From NCBI GenBank assembly GCA_030248225.1, contig JASANE010028912.1, forward strand, positions 1 through 64,000: DNA of 64,000 nt. The letters run 5' to 3'. Each line of letters opens with the position of its first letter. Position 1 is the stretch's first letter. The notes beneath the pieces were generated by a model. That model saw only the letters and a program-made list of their open reading frames with translations, ran no database searches and was not told where the DNA came from. Positions 12,106 to 22,186 of the stretch are shown one piece after another. This stretch comes from Trileptium ribeirensis. Its lineage: Eukaryota > Nematoda > Enoplea > Enoplida > Thoracostomopsidae. The position numbers and the translations under genes were made by a program.

Positions 12106-12480
12106 TTAATTGTGTTCTTCGGTATCGGCATCCATTGTCGCAGCCTTATGATAAAGTCCACCAATAGATTCATTTATTTCGTTGATAGCCTCTCCAACAA
12201 TAAGCGACCCGCGTTGCGACAAATGATATCTATCTTTTCTAAAACAATCCTTGTTTAACTTGCCATCGTTGAAGAATAAAACTGTTGTGTCTAGAAAGAC
12301 GAAATTGTTGATTTCGCCGTCATTCAGATTGGCAAACGCCTGATTAAGTTTGTAAGCAGCTTGTCCTTCACGTTGGAATTGCTGAAACAGGGTCGGAACT
12401 TTTGGTTGCACTCGGCGCCGCTGCCAATTGCGAAATAAGTATTTCGGCGGATAGGGGACAGATATTTGAATAAATATCAC
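12106..12480 (-). pseudogene. SGNH/GDSL hydrolase-like fragment inside hAT
   Basis: A 124-codon frame whose C-terminal part has the look of SGNH-hydrolase block V: a hydrophobic strand (FVFLDTTVLFF), then KDRYHLSQRG, where the D-x-x-H pair would be the catalytic Asp and His, followed by an amphipathic helix. The family normally needs about 180 residues including an N-terminal Ser motif. No Ser block is visible, so this is a C-terminal fragment. It is divergent from the transposase frame, with about 10 bp between the heads. The mirror copy in the right arm has an in-frame stop upstream of the conserved part. The enzymatic assignment is an inference from motif shape only; location and frame are certain. 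Confidence 0.45.
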
Positions 12481-12491
12481 ATCTGGATGTT

Positions 12492-13454
12492 CAGAATCAC
12501 ATAAGTTATCTTAAAGAGGATGACAATTCTGTCGCTGACAATATTCCGTCATTGCGGCTTTTGAAAAATATGCTCGATGTGTTAGAACCTTGCAAGCGAT
12601 TTTTTGATCGCATCGAAATATGTGGACCCACATCATACATGTCTTACCTAAGTTATATGTCTCTTGACTTGGATCTATACAAAATGCAAAATGAGTCTGA
12701 CGGAATGTCAGATCTCGCAGTTCAGCTTTGCAAAAACATTCGACTGAATATGGAGCAAACGCTATGGCCATACTGTGGCTCTACTTTTGCTGTCGCAGCT
12801 AGTTATTTCTCCGGAATCGACATACCTGCTAAAGCAATTGAGCTATTACGCCAATTTGCAAACGAAAAATCAGCAGGGAAATTGCGCTTTTATAATTCAT
12901 GGAAAGCTGCTTTGCAAGATTACAACGACACTGTCAAATTGTACTTGCTCAACCTGCTAAACCGGACGCCTACAAATGATGTGAATGTACCAGAGAACGA
13001 AATGGCATCAGTTGCGGGTCCGAGCCAGTGCGACTTGGATAGCTTTTCAGCAATGTTTGAGGCAGTACCGAAAAAACCGAAGCTGGATGTAATACATGAA
13101 ATAGAAAACGAAATGGGTATTTATAACAGCATGCGATATCCATTTCGCAATCCCACTGATTTTTGGAAGAACGCAGATCAACTTCCTAAGCTTCAGAAGT
13201 GTGCAAAAATCATTTTATCTGTGCCAGTGTCATCGGCGTCGATCGAACGCGTTTTTAGTGAAGCTGGAATGCTTCTTTCTAAACTGCGAAAGCAAATGCG
13301 ACCAACTGTACTGCAGTGGCTACTTTTCGAAAAATATTGTAACAAGTTACATCATCTCACCAAGGATATTGAAATCAGCGATGACGAATTGAAAACTCAT
13401 CTTAATGGCAGAGTTTCCAATATTGACTCGGGCTCAGATGACGAATTACAATAG
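12492..13454 (+). pseudogene. hAT transposase, C-terminal half
   Basis: An open frame of about 320 codons ending in TAG. The C-terminal part has the hAT dimerisation region: DFWKNADQLPKLQKCAKIIL, then SVPVSSASIERVFSEAG, then LLSKLRKQMRP and LLFEKYCNKL. The upstream part fits the RNase-H-like/insertion region. The N-terminal BED zinc finger and first catalytic Asp region are missing. No Met start is credible: the frame runs in from a point near 12475 where the two arms differ. The frame is intact in this arm but frameshifted in the right arm. This copy cannot encode a full transposase. Confidence 0.85.
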
Positions 13455-14126
13455 TTGCGGATTCGACGAAATCGTTTACGGGATAGCGATAAAGCACAAA
13501 TGAAAGTAGTGTGTACGCTTTGCATGAGATTAAGCAAGTATCATGCACAGAGAATAGATATGTAAAAGTGTGAGATATTTGTATCACACAGCATCACTAG
13601 AGAGGGAAGTATCTAGCCCCAGTACCTAATCATTCAAAACTAGAGAGCATACAGTCATACACGTATCTAGTTAGGTGCTGGGGCCCGCGGCTGTTCTGTG
13701 CTCAGCTACCGGGCGCGGCCTCTACGGCGATGAGGCTCCAGTGGGTTTACCCACCGTGGACCATAGCACAGTATTAATACACCTGCAATTTTGTTGTAAA
13801 ATAGATCCAGCAAAGCTCACTGTTCACAATAAATCAATACATGCGCTTTTGACTGAAGTTATAGATTTCTATTCTCTATTCTTTTTAAAAAATTTCCCCG
13901 CCGTGGGGATGGGGATCCCCATGAAAAGAAATTTATCCCCATCCCCACCCCATCCCCATCCCCATGGGGATGGGGATGGGGATTCCCATCCCCATGCGCA
14001 GCCTGCCAAAAATGGCCTGTCCCCAAAGGTGGCCTGTGGGCTATAGCCCAGTTAGCCCTACCCTAGAGCCGGGCCTGCATGCGCTGCGAAAACTCATATA
14101 TATATAACAAGAATCGCTTATTTTAA

Positions 14127-14414
14127 TTATTTCTTGGGAACTAAACATGACATTAATGTTACTACAAGATGAATGGCAGCTATATGGATGAAGACTATAC
14201 CGGAATTTGTAACTGTATGCAATCTGTACCAACCATTCCTTGGACTAGTTAAAATCATGTCACATCGTTGTCCCAAATTAGATGTCCAAACTAAATCTGT
14301 TAATTTAATACTTTGACATCCAACCATCCTAACACCTTCCGTGTGAGAAATCGAGAGCTGCCATTGGCACGCTAACATAAATGTTTGTTTTGAATCTTGT
14401 TTTACAAATGACAT
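14127..14414 (-). CDS. uncharacterised open frame (95 codons), arm-specific
   Basis: An open frame starting at the Met just inside the donor of the candidate exon at 14532-14417, ending ...LVPKK and stop. Near its C-terminus is a hydrophobic stretch of about 20 residues (IVFIHIAAIHLVVTLMSCLV), which could span a membrane. The mirror copy (about 21230-21500) is broken by indels. I recognise no family. It competes with the spliced reading of the upstream exon, and both cannot be right in one transcript. Chance openness is quite possible. Confidence 0.2.
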   Translation of the reverse strand: MSFVKQDSKQTFMLACQWQLSISHTEGVRMVGCQSIKLTDLVWTSNLGQRCDMILTSPRNGWYRLHTVTNSGIVFIHIAAIHLVVTLMSCLVPKK

Positions 14415-14416
14415 AC

Positions 14417-14532
14417 CTGGTAATGTGGAGTTGAGCGATCCAAGCGAACCGCACTAGACTCTGCCCCTGGAACGTAGCGTAATTCATGGCCTTTAAGGAG
14501 AAGACGGTTCAGCCACTGCGCGACGCGTTTAG
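14417..14532 (-). CDS. candidate internal exon X (left arm)
   Basis: The minus-strand segment is flanked by an acceptor-like GTTCTGAG and a strong donor CCAG|GTATGT. It codes 38 residues with gene-like composition (AQWLNRLLLKGHELRYVPGA and on to DRSTPHYQ). Entry phase needs two bases to complete a codon; exit is phase 0. The copy in the right arm (21110-21226, plus strand) has a one-base gain and then a stop. I do not recognise the protein. It could be an exon of a host gene caught in the palindrome or a transposon-borne exon. Confidence 0.4.
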
Positions 14533-16014
14533 CTCAGAACTAAAATACTTAACAACACAGTTGCGGTATCAGAATTTGTAGATTCTGAGAGTGCCTGAAG
14601 TACACTGCGAGTTTCAAAATGCAAGTGGCTTTCAAAATTCTAAAATCCACCTCCTCCTTGAAATTTCTGATGACGATTCCAAAAAGCACGAAAATTTCAC
14701 CCAATTCATGCCCAAATTAATATTTCTTCATTGAAGCCAAAACCTGTTTATCGGTTTATCAAACTAAGCGCCTCGATGAACGAATCATCTACTATTGTGA
14801 AAGTTGGGATATATTTCACTGTTGTTTGAAAATAAAACGGTAAAAATTGACTTTCACATCGTGAACCTTAGCTAATATATTTATCGCAAGAAGAAATAAT
14901 TCATAAACAAAGGGAAATTCGTTTGGACTGTAGGCCTCGACCCTTGGACATAGCCAAAAGTAGTAACAGACGCAACTACGGGACAATACATATCTTTAAT
15001 ATAAAAAGTATAATGAGATATCCTTCTTTTCTATAAAGTTGTAATAATAATTGCGGTAATAATAAATTAATTCATAATAAAGTTATCTTCAGTATAAATA
15101 ATTGCGATTTTTCTCAATCTTTGTGCACTAAACGTCAAAGAAGTGTTGAGAATATCTTGAAAATTGTGCTCTTTTACTGGTATTTGAAAAAATAAAAAGG
15201 TAAAGAAACCCGTATTTCAAATCTGAACCGTGCCTATTAAAAACCATATATCTGTTGACCAGTAGAAGATATGCTTCACAAAAGATTAAAAATTTGTTTG
15301 GACCGTCGGCGTCGTAACTTTACCTACAACATTACCAGAGGTAAGAAAAGGCACAAATAGGTAGTCATATTTTTAGTATAAAATAGTATACGGTGAGCAC
15401 AGAGGGTAGGGGCTTACTCTCCATGAGGATTGGAACTTCCAAGTAATATTTACTTCCATACGCCAAAGAAATGCCAAAAAATTTGCTGAATATGCGAACA
15501 CTTGAAAAATTTATACCCTTGGCAAAAATTGGAAAAATAATCTTGCAGAAATTGAGGAAATTGTGGGTTTCTACAAATATCCAAAAATTACATCTCCCCT
15601 GATTTATCCCGTCCTCACTGTACTGCACCCTTCGGTCCTACCAGAGTCGTCTCTCCTTCAGAAGCCGACGGGTCTTGCATAGCTACGCATAATACCTCAT
15701 ACGTTTTGTTTTACAAATCAGTGTATTTCATACAAAATTGCGCATTTTCCTCGAATTTAGTGCACTAAAACTCCAATGATGGTTTTGAAAATGTAATAAC
15801 TGACATGTTTCAGCATAAGATAAGCGCAGCTAGTTTTAGTAGCACACCCAGCGGTAAAAACAACAATCATTTAATGTACATTTTTTCTCAGATATTCAGC
15901 CCATCCAGGCAGGCTATTTGGTTTCGTTTAATCATCATTTTAGTCGTTTTATGGAATATCATAGATTTATCCAATCAATGAGCTTTTCTTGATTTTTTCG
16001 TTTTGAAATTGCAG
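14533..16014. other. left-arm interior without recognised gene
   Basis: Mirrored at about 19622-21109. Contains non-coding repeat-like sequence. The open frames (such as 15628-15365) are present in both arms in altered form and show no motif. Confidence 0.5.
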
Positions 16015-16231
16015 AAAAAACGGAATTCTAAATCTCCGCAGCAAAGAGCTTGCAACTGTCGAAGTGAAGAACAGAGCATTTATAAGTGTCGGGAGCAGGT
16101 CGGTCACTCAGGTGGAAGAAGGGGCCGCGGTCGAACACATGAGATCGGTGAACTGCTATAATGTCTGCCAAAAAAAAATTTTGCGCCGCCGAGCATCACT
16201 AAACCCTACACCAAAATGGATTAAACTGAAA
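16015..16231 (+). pseudogene. broken mirror copy of exon Y (left arm)
   Basis: Same sequence as the right-arm exon at 19621-19403, including the acceptor TTTTGAAATTGCAG and the donor CTGAAA|GTGAGT. It is 217 bp instead of 219. One base is missing from CTGCTGATAATG and one from the following run of A. The frame therefore stops within ELL. If the arms have been under different constraint, this is the unconstrained copy. Confidence 0.55.
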
Positions 16232-17197
16232 GTGAGTCGCTACTAATCGCTGCATAACAGTTTTACCCAAAAATAGTCATCATGCACAATCCGTCGAATG
16301 TAACCCTAGCAATATTACTGATATCAGATCACCACAAAGCGCTACGGACAGATTATTCTATTTATATGCCTGCTTTAGGCAGTCAACGTTTTGCACTCCA
16401 ATGCATTGGTTGTTTCGATTTTTCTTGAAAATTGTTTATTTCTGCATTCATGTGGACATATCTAAAAGCTGTTGTAGTAGTAGTAAATCGTTTATTACCG
16501 GTCATAGGATGTTGAGGCTCGAAGAGGCCTGGATATTTATTTTATCTGGGTTTGAAAGTTGTCTTTTCATGGACTGGGAACTTCTGTGCACTAATATAAT
16601 TTTCTATGTGTTTTGTTGACTGGCTAGTTATATAGGTAAACCAGAGCATAATTTCTCGATCAAACGATACCAGTGAAATACCTACTTATTGAGAACATAT
16701 AAAGTAATATTTGGTAATATATATTGTAACATATATAGTAACATATATAACTTAAGTTAAACAGTATTCGCGTTATCTAAAAATCATGATCATAACCTAC
16801 GATATTTTATGTAACCTGTTAACGATTGTTTGTAGTACCGTACAGATACTGTGGACACTTCAATGCTCCGCCGCTATAAATTAACAATTTTGTTTCCGAA
16901 TTGACTAGTTCATACTTGAATATATGACGATTATAAAGATATATTATTGTTACTATTACGCTCTTATAGCAGATCCTTATTATATGTACAGTATAATTTT
17001 AGTTAAAATTTGCATTCTCATATATATTTGTTAAATAAACTTCCTAAACACCACTTTTACGTTTGTTGCAACTTTAATATTGATAGATTAATCAGCTGAA
17101 TATTTGTTGAAACAAAGCGAGCGGAGTTTTAACCGAGGGCGATAGGGGGAAAAGTTGTGAAAACTTTTTGTCTATCGCTGTCATTCATAACTCATTT
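16232..17197. other. left-arm interior, AT-rich
   Basis: Mirrored at 18429-19402. Includes a TATATATGT-rich tract near 16715-16750 and, at 17117-17205, one copy of the dispersed GCGAGCGGAGTTT repeat described in the findings. A 72-codon frame at 16401-16619 is present in both arms but has no motif. Confidence 0.5.
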
Positions 17198-17930
17198 TCA
17201 AATGAATTGGTTAAGACAATTTTCGATAGCTACAGTTATGACGATGTGTCCTTTATTTGAAAACCTCCGACCCCATCTTTCGGAACTTCTTCTTCCTTTG
17301 TTAACTCTAGTGGGGTCGCCGGTGAGAATCCGCGATCGCCAAGTCATTCTGTCTTGTGTGTCCGCCTCCTCCAGTGCCATCGATCTCATGTCTTCGCTCA
17401 CTCAGTCTTTCCATCTCCGCTTCGGCCACCCTCGTCGCCTCACCCCCACATCTAACCTCCGTACCCTCTGGCCCACATACCCCTCCTCCATTCTCAAAAC
17501 ATGACCCAACCACCTAAGCCGGCCTTCTCGTATTTTGTTTGCCATAGGTATCACTTTCAATACTCTTCTCACTTCTTCATTCTTTACTCTGTCTAGGCGG
17601 GTTTTCCCTATCGTAAATCTAAGCGTCCTCATTTGTGCCACCTCCATTTTCTTTTGCTGTCTTTTTGTCAACGACACGGTCTCCATACCGTACAGCATGG
17701 CAGATCGCACCATCGTCCTGAACATTTTGCTTTTCACCTTCGCTGGTACCCTTCTGTCATATATCACTCCAGTGCCATCCTTCCACGCCAACCATCCCGC
17801 TCTTATCTTTCGTGCGGTCCCACTGTCTGCATTGTCTGTGCTCTGTATCGTCGATCTAAGATACTTAAACTATTCCACACGCTTAAGCTTTTCTCCTTTC
17901 ACCTCCAATCCCCAAGAAGAGAACCAACAA
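17198..17930 (-). pseudogene. non-LTR retrotransposon reverse transcriptase, 3' end
   Basis: Reading minus, the frame runs from about KYLRSTIQSTDNADSG through VYDRRVP-type and AMLYGMETVSLTKRQQ to RMLRF-like, GRLRWLGHVLRMEEGYV and RRRGWPKRRWKD, then SEDMRSMALEE. This is the familiar C-terminal thumb and tail of non-LTR (LINE) ORF2 proteins, with the RLRWLGHV and RPKxRWKD hallmarks. At least two in-frame stops are present: TAG before FKYL, and TGA right after RWKD. The catalytic RT core and endonuclease are absent. It lies at the palindrome centre, so its 3' part is repeated inverted in the right arm. Confidence 0.85.
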
Positions 17931-17967
17931 GAAGGCCAAAGAAAGAAAGCGACGAGGGCGACCGGGG
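17658..17967. other. palindrome spacer
   Basis: Single-copy sequence between the arms. The first part, to about 17930, is the upstream portion of the reverse transcriptase fragment. The last part (AAGAAGAGAACCAACAAGAA onward) is purine-rich and has no counterpart. Arm homology ends on both sides at the word CTTTTGC/GCAAAAG. Confidence 0.8.
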
Positions 17968-18428
17968 GCAAAAGAAATGGAGGTGGCACAAAATGCAGGA
18001 CGCTTAGATTTTACGATAGGGAAAACCCGCCTAGACAGAGTAAAGAATGAAGAAGTGAGAAGAGTATCACTAAGTGATACCTATGAATACCAAACAAAAT
18101 ACGAGAAGGCCAGCTTAGGTGGCTGGGTCATGTTTTGAGAAGGGAGGAGGGTATGTGGGCCAGAGGGTACGAAGGCTAGAGGTGGGGGTGAGGCGACGTG
18201 GGAGGCCGAAGCGGAGCCTGTGTGAGCGAAGACATGAGAGCGATGGGACTGGAGGAGGCGGCAACACACAAGACAGAAAGACTTGGCGATCGCGGATTCT
18301 CACCGGCGACCCCACTAGAGTTAACAAAGGAAGAAGAAGTTCCGAAAAGATGGGTCTGGAGGTTTTCAAATAAAGGACACATCGTCATAACTGTAGCTAT
18401 CGAAAATTGTCTTAACCAATTCATTTGA
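17968..18428 (+). pseudogene. mirror copy of the reverse transcriptase 3' end
   Basis: Reverse complement of the left-arm element. It begins KKMEVAQ-like and includes FTIGKTRLDRVKNEEVRRV. Several indels break the frame, including a small gain near 18066-18090, and the RPKR...SLCERRHE region has switched frame. Non-functional. Confidence 0.8.
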
Positions 18429-19402
18429 AAATGAGTTATGAATGACAGCAATAGACAAAAAAGTTTTCCGAACTTTCCCCCCTATCGCCCTCGGTTAAAA
18501 CTCCGCTCGCTTTGTTTCAACAAATATTCAGCTGAATAATATTATCAATATTAAAGTTGCAACAAACGTAAAAGTGGTGTTTAGGAAGTTTATTTAACAA
18601 ATATATATGAGAATGCAAATTTTAACTAAAATTATACTGTACATATTAATAAGGATATGCTATAAGAGCGTAATAGTAACAATAATATATCTTTATAATC
18701 GTCATATATTCAAGTATGAACTAGTCAATTCGGAAACAAAATTGTTAATTTATAGCGGCGGAGCATTGAAGTGTCCACAGTATCTGTACGGTACTACAAA
18801 CAATCGTTAACAGGTTACATAAAATATCGTAGGTTATGATCATGATTTTTAGATAACGCGAATACTGTTTAACTTAAGTTATATATGTTACTATATATGT
18901 TACAATATATATGTACCAAATATTACTTTATATGTTCTCAATAAGTAGGTATTTCACCTGGTATCGTTTGATCGAGAAATTATGCTCTGGTTTACCTATA
19001 TAACTAGCCAGTCAACAAAACACATAGAAAATTATATTAGTGCACAGAAGTTCCCAGTCCATGAAAAGACAACTTTCAAACCCAGATAAAATAAATATCC
19101 AGGCCTCTTCAAGCCTCAACATCCTATGACCGGATAATACAACAGATTTACTACTACTACAACAGCTTTTAGATATGTCCACATGAATGCAGAAATAAAC
19201 AATTTTCAAGAAAAATCGAAACAACCAATGCATTGGAGTGCAAAACGTTGACTGCCTAAAGCAGGCATATAGAGAGAATAATCTGTCCGTAGCGCTTTGT
19301 GGTGATCTGATATCAGTAATATTGCTAAGGTTACATTCGACGGATTGTGCATGATGACTACTTTTGGGTAAAACTGTTATGCAGCGATTAGTAGCGACTC
19401 AC
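18429..19402. other. right-arm interior, AT-rich
   Basis: Mirror of 16232-17197. No gene. Begins with an inverted copy of the dispersed GCGAGCGGAG repeat (about 18430-18520). Confidence 0.5.
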
Positions 19403-19621
19403 TTTCAGTTTAATCCATTTTGGTGTAGGGTTTAGTGATGCTCGGCGGCGCAAAATTTTTTTTTTGGCAGACATTATCAGCAGTTCACCGATCTCATGTG
19501 TTCGACCGCGGCCCCTTCTTCCACCTGAGTGACCGACCTGCTCCCGACACTTATAAATGCTCTGTTCTTCACTTCGACAGTTGCAAGCTCTTTGCTGCGG
19601 AGATTTAGAATTCCGTTTTTT
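19403..19621 (-). CDS. candidate internal exon Y (right arm), intact
   Basis: 219 bp (73 codons) between acceptor CGAAATTGCAG and donor CTGAAA|GTGAGT, phase 0 at both ends. The product is basic: it begins KKRNSKSPQQ, has a CNC and a later single Cys, a Gly/Arg patch (GGRRGRGR), then KKKILRRRASLNPTPKWIKL. I do not recognise a family. The composition suggests a nuclear or nucleic-acid-binding protein. It could be the next exon after the Met-containing exon at 30146-29994, which is also minus strand, phase 0 and basic. The intron would then span about 10.4 kb including the right hAT copy. The mirror copy in the left arm is frameshifted. Confidence 0.5.
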
Positions 19622-21109
19622 CTGCAATTTCGAAACGAAAAAATCAAGAAAAGCTCATTGATTGGATAAATCTATGATATTCCATAAAACGACTAAAATG
19701 ATGATTAAACGAAACCAAATAGCCTGCCTGGATGGGCTGAATATATAAGAAAAAATGTACATTAAATGATTGTTGTTTTTACCGCTGGGTGTGCTACTAA
19801 AACTAGCTGCGCTTATCTTATGCTGAAACATGTCAGTTATTACATTTTCAAAACCATCATTGGAGTTTTAGTGCCTCAATTCGAGGAAAATGCGCAAACT
19901 TGTATGAAGTCACTGATTTGTAAAACAAAACGTATGAGGTATTATGCGTAGCTATGCAGAGCTCATGGCTCTTGAAGGAGAGACGACTCTGGTAGGACCG
20001 AAGGGTGCAGTACAGTGAGGACGGGATAAATCGAGGAAAATATAATTTTTGGATATTTGTAGAAACCCACAATTTCCTCAATTTCTGCAAGATTATTTTT
20101 CCAATTTTTGCCAAGGGTATAAATTTTTCAAGTGTTCGCATATTCAGCAAATTTTTTGGCATTTCTTTCGCATTATGGAAGTAAATATTACTTGGAAGTT
20201 CCAATCCTCATGGAGAGTAAGCCCCTACCCTCTGTGCTCACCCCATACTATCTTATACTGAAAATAGGACTACCTATTTGTGCCTTTTCTTACCTCTAGT
20301 CATGTTGTAGGTAAAGTTACGACGCCGACGGTCCAAACAAATTTTTAATCTTTTGTGAAGCATATCTTCTACTGGTCAACAGATATATGGTTTTTAATCA
20401 GCACGGTTCAGATTTGAAATACGGGTTTCTTTACCTTTTTATTTTTTCAAATACCAGTAAAAGAGCACAATTTTCAAGATATTATTCAACACTACTTTGA
20501 CGTTTAGTGCACAAAGATTGAGAAAAATCGCAATTATTTATACTGAAGATAACTTTATTATGAATTAATTTATTATTACCGCAATTATTATTACAACTTT
20601 ATAGAAGAAGGAATGTTATTGCATTATACTTTTTATATTAAAGATATGTATTGTACCATAGTTGTCATCTGTTACTATTTTTGGCTATGTCCAAGGGTAA
20701 GACGCCTACAGTACAAACAAATTTCCTTTTGTTTTATGAATTATTTCTTTTTTTGATAAATATTCTGGCTGAGGTTCACGATGTGAAAGTCAATTTTTAC
20801 CGTTTTATTTTCAAACAACAGTGAAATATATCCCAACTTTCACGATGATAAATCAGTTGGTCATCGAGGCGCTTAGTTTGATAAACCAGATAAACAGGTT
20901 TTGGCTTCAATGAAGAAATATTAATTTGGGCATGAATTGGGTGAAATTTTCAGTGCTTAAAGGAATCATCATCAGAAATTTCAAGGAGGAGGTGGATTTT
21001 AGAATTTTGAAAGCCACTTCCAATTTGAAACTCGCAGTGTACTTCAGGCACTCTCAGAATCTACAAATTCTGATACCGCAACTGTGTTGTTAAGTATTTT
21101 AGTTCTGAG
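19622..21109. other. right-arm interior without recognised gene
   Basis: Mirror of 14533-16014. Nothing coding recognised. Confidence 0.5.
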
Positions 21110-21226
21110 CTAAACGCGTCGCGCAGTGGCTGAACCGTCTTCTCCTTAAAGGCCATGAATTACGCTCACTTTCCAGGGGCAGAGTCTAGTGCGGTTCGCT
21201 TGGATCGCTCAACTCCACATTACCAG
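21110..21226 (+). pseudogene. broken mirror copy of exon X (right arm)
   Basis: Same splice-like borders as the left-arm copy (CTGAG at the start, CCAG|GTATGT at the end). It has an extra base where ACGTT became CACTTT, so the frame runs into TAG within a few codons. Confidence 0.45.
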
Positions 21227-21567
21227 GTATGTCATTTGTAAAACAAGATTCAAAACAAACATTTATGTTAGCGTGCCAATGGCAGCTCTCGATTTCTCAC
21301 ACGGAAAGAATTAGGATGGTTGGATGTCAAAGTATTAAAATTAACAGATTTAGTTTGGACATCTAATTTGGGACAAACAATGTAACATGATTTTAACTAG
21401 TCCAAGGAATGGTTGGTACAGATTGCATACAGTTACAAATTCCGGTCAGGTCTTCATCCATATAGCTGCCATTCATCTTGTAGTAACATTAATGTCATGT
21501 TTAGTTTGCAGAAATAATTAAAATAACAATTTATTTGTTATATATATATGAGTTTTCGCAGCGCATG

Positions 21568-21639
21568 CAGGCCCGGCTCTAGGGTAGGGCTCATTGGGCT
21601 ATAGCCCACAGGCCACCTTTGGGGACAGGCCATTTTTGG
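21568..21639 (-). mobile_element. outer hAT, right-arm remnant
   Basis: Terminal 72 bp of the outer hAT, starting CAGGCCCGGCTC, next to the target duplication half AGCGCATG (21560-21567). The other end of this outer element is absent from the right arm. Confidence 0.85.
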
Positions 21640-22186
21640 CAGGCTGCGCATGGGGATGGGGACCCCATCCCCATCCCCATGGGGATAGGGATGGGGTGGG
21701 GATGGGGATAAATTTCTTTTCATGGGGATCCCCATCCCCAGGCGGGGAAATTTTTCAAAAGAATAGAGAATAGAAATCTATAACTTCAGTCAAAAGCGCA
21801 TGTATTGATTTATTGTGAACAGTGAGCTTTGCTGGATCTATTTTACAACAAAATTGCAGGTGTATTAATACTGTGCTATGGTCCACGGTGGGTAAACCCA
21901 CTGGAGCCTCATCGCCGTAGAGGCCGCGCCCGGTAGCTGAGCACAGAACAGCCGCGGGCCCCACACCTAACTAGATACGTGTATGACTGTATGCTCTCTA
22001 GTTTTGAATGATTAGGTACTGGGGCTAGATACTTCCCTCTCTAGTGATGCTGTGTGATACAAATATCTCGCACTTTTACATATCTATTCTCTGTGCATGA
22101 TACTTGCTTAATCTCATGCAAAGCGTACACACTACTTTCATTTGTGCTTTATCGCTATCCCGTAAACGATTTCGTCGAATGCGCAA

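Larger units (their letters stand above)
11480..14005. mobile_element. inner hAT element with transposase remnant
   Basis: Termini CAGTCTGCGCATGGGGAT and the inverse ending ATGCGCAGCCTG are flanked by an 8-bp target duplication CCAAAAAT (11472-11479 and 14006-14013). The ends carry dense runs of CCCATCCCC and palindromic GGGGATCCCC words. Inside them is a GC-rich subterminal module, present inverted at both ends (about 11690-12030 and 13600-13765), with paired CTAGAGAG/TATCTAGC hairpins. The centre holds a transposase C-terminal frame and a divergent SGNH-like frame. At 2.5 kb, and lacking the N-terminal transposase, it is an internally deleted copy. Confidence 0.9.
11065..14077. mobile_element. 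outer hAT-type element, interrupted
   Basis: The left terminus starts CAGGGCCGTCTC. The right terminus is its imperfect inverse, GAGCCGGGCCTG. Both are flanked by the same 8-bp target duplication CATGCGCT (11057-11064 and 14078-14085). An 8-bp duplication with CAGGG-type ends is the hAT signature. Subtracting the inner element and its target duplication leaves about 479 bp, so this was a small non-autonomous hAT. It was split by the inner hAT at 11480-14005. Confidence 0.9.
11480..17657 (+). repeat. left arm of giant inverted repeat
   Basis: The reverse complement of 17968-24186 matches this stretch almost throughout, with scattered substitutions and small indels. One short internal segment does not match (about 12418-12490). 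The arm contains the inner hAT, part of the outer hAT, exon-like segments at 14417-14532 and 16015-16231, and the end of a non-LTR retroelement. Homology stops at the CAG terminus of the inner hAT, because the right arm ends there. Confidence 0.93.

Noticed and set aside
16401..16619. 72-codon frame present in both palindrome arms (19233-19012)
   Set aside because: Presence in both arms follows from the inverted duplication, and the two versions differ by indels. No motif.
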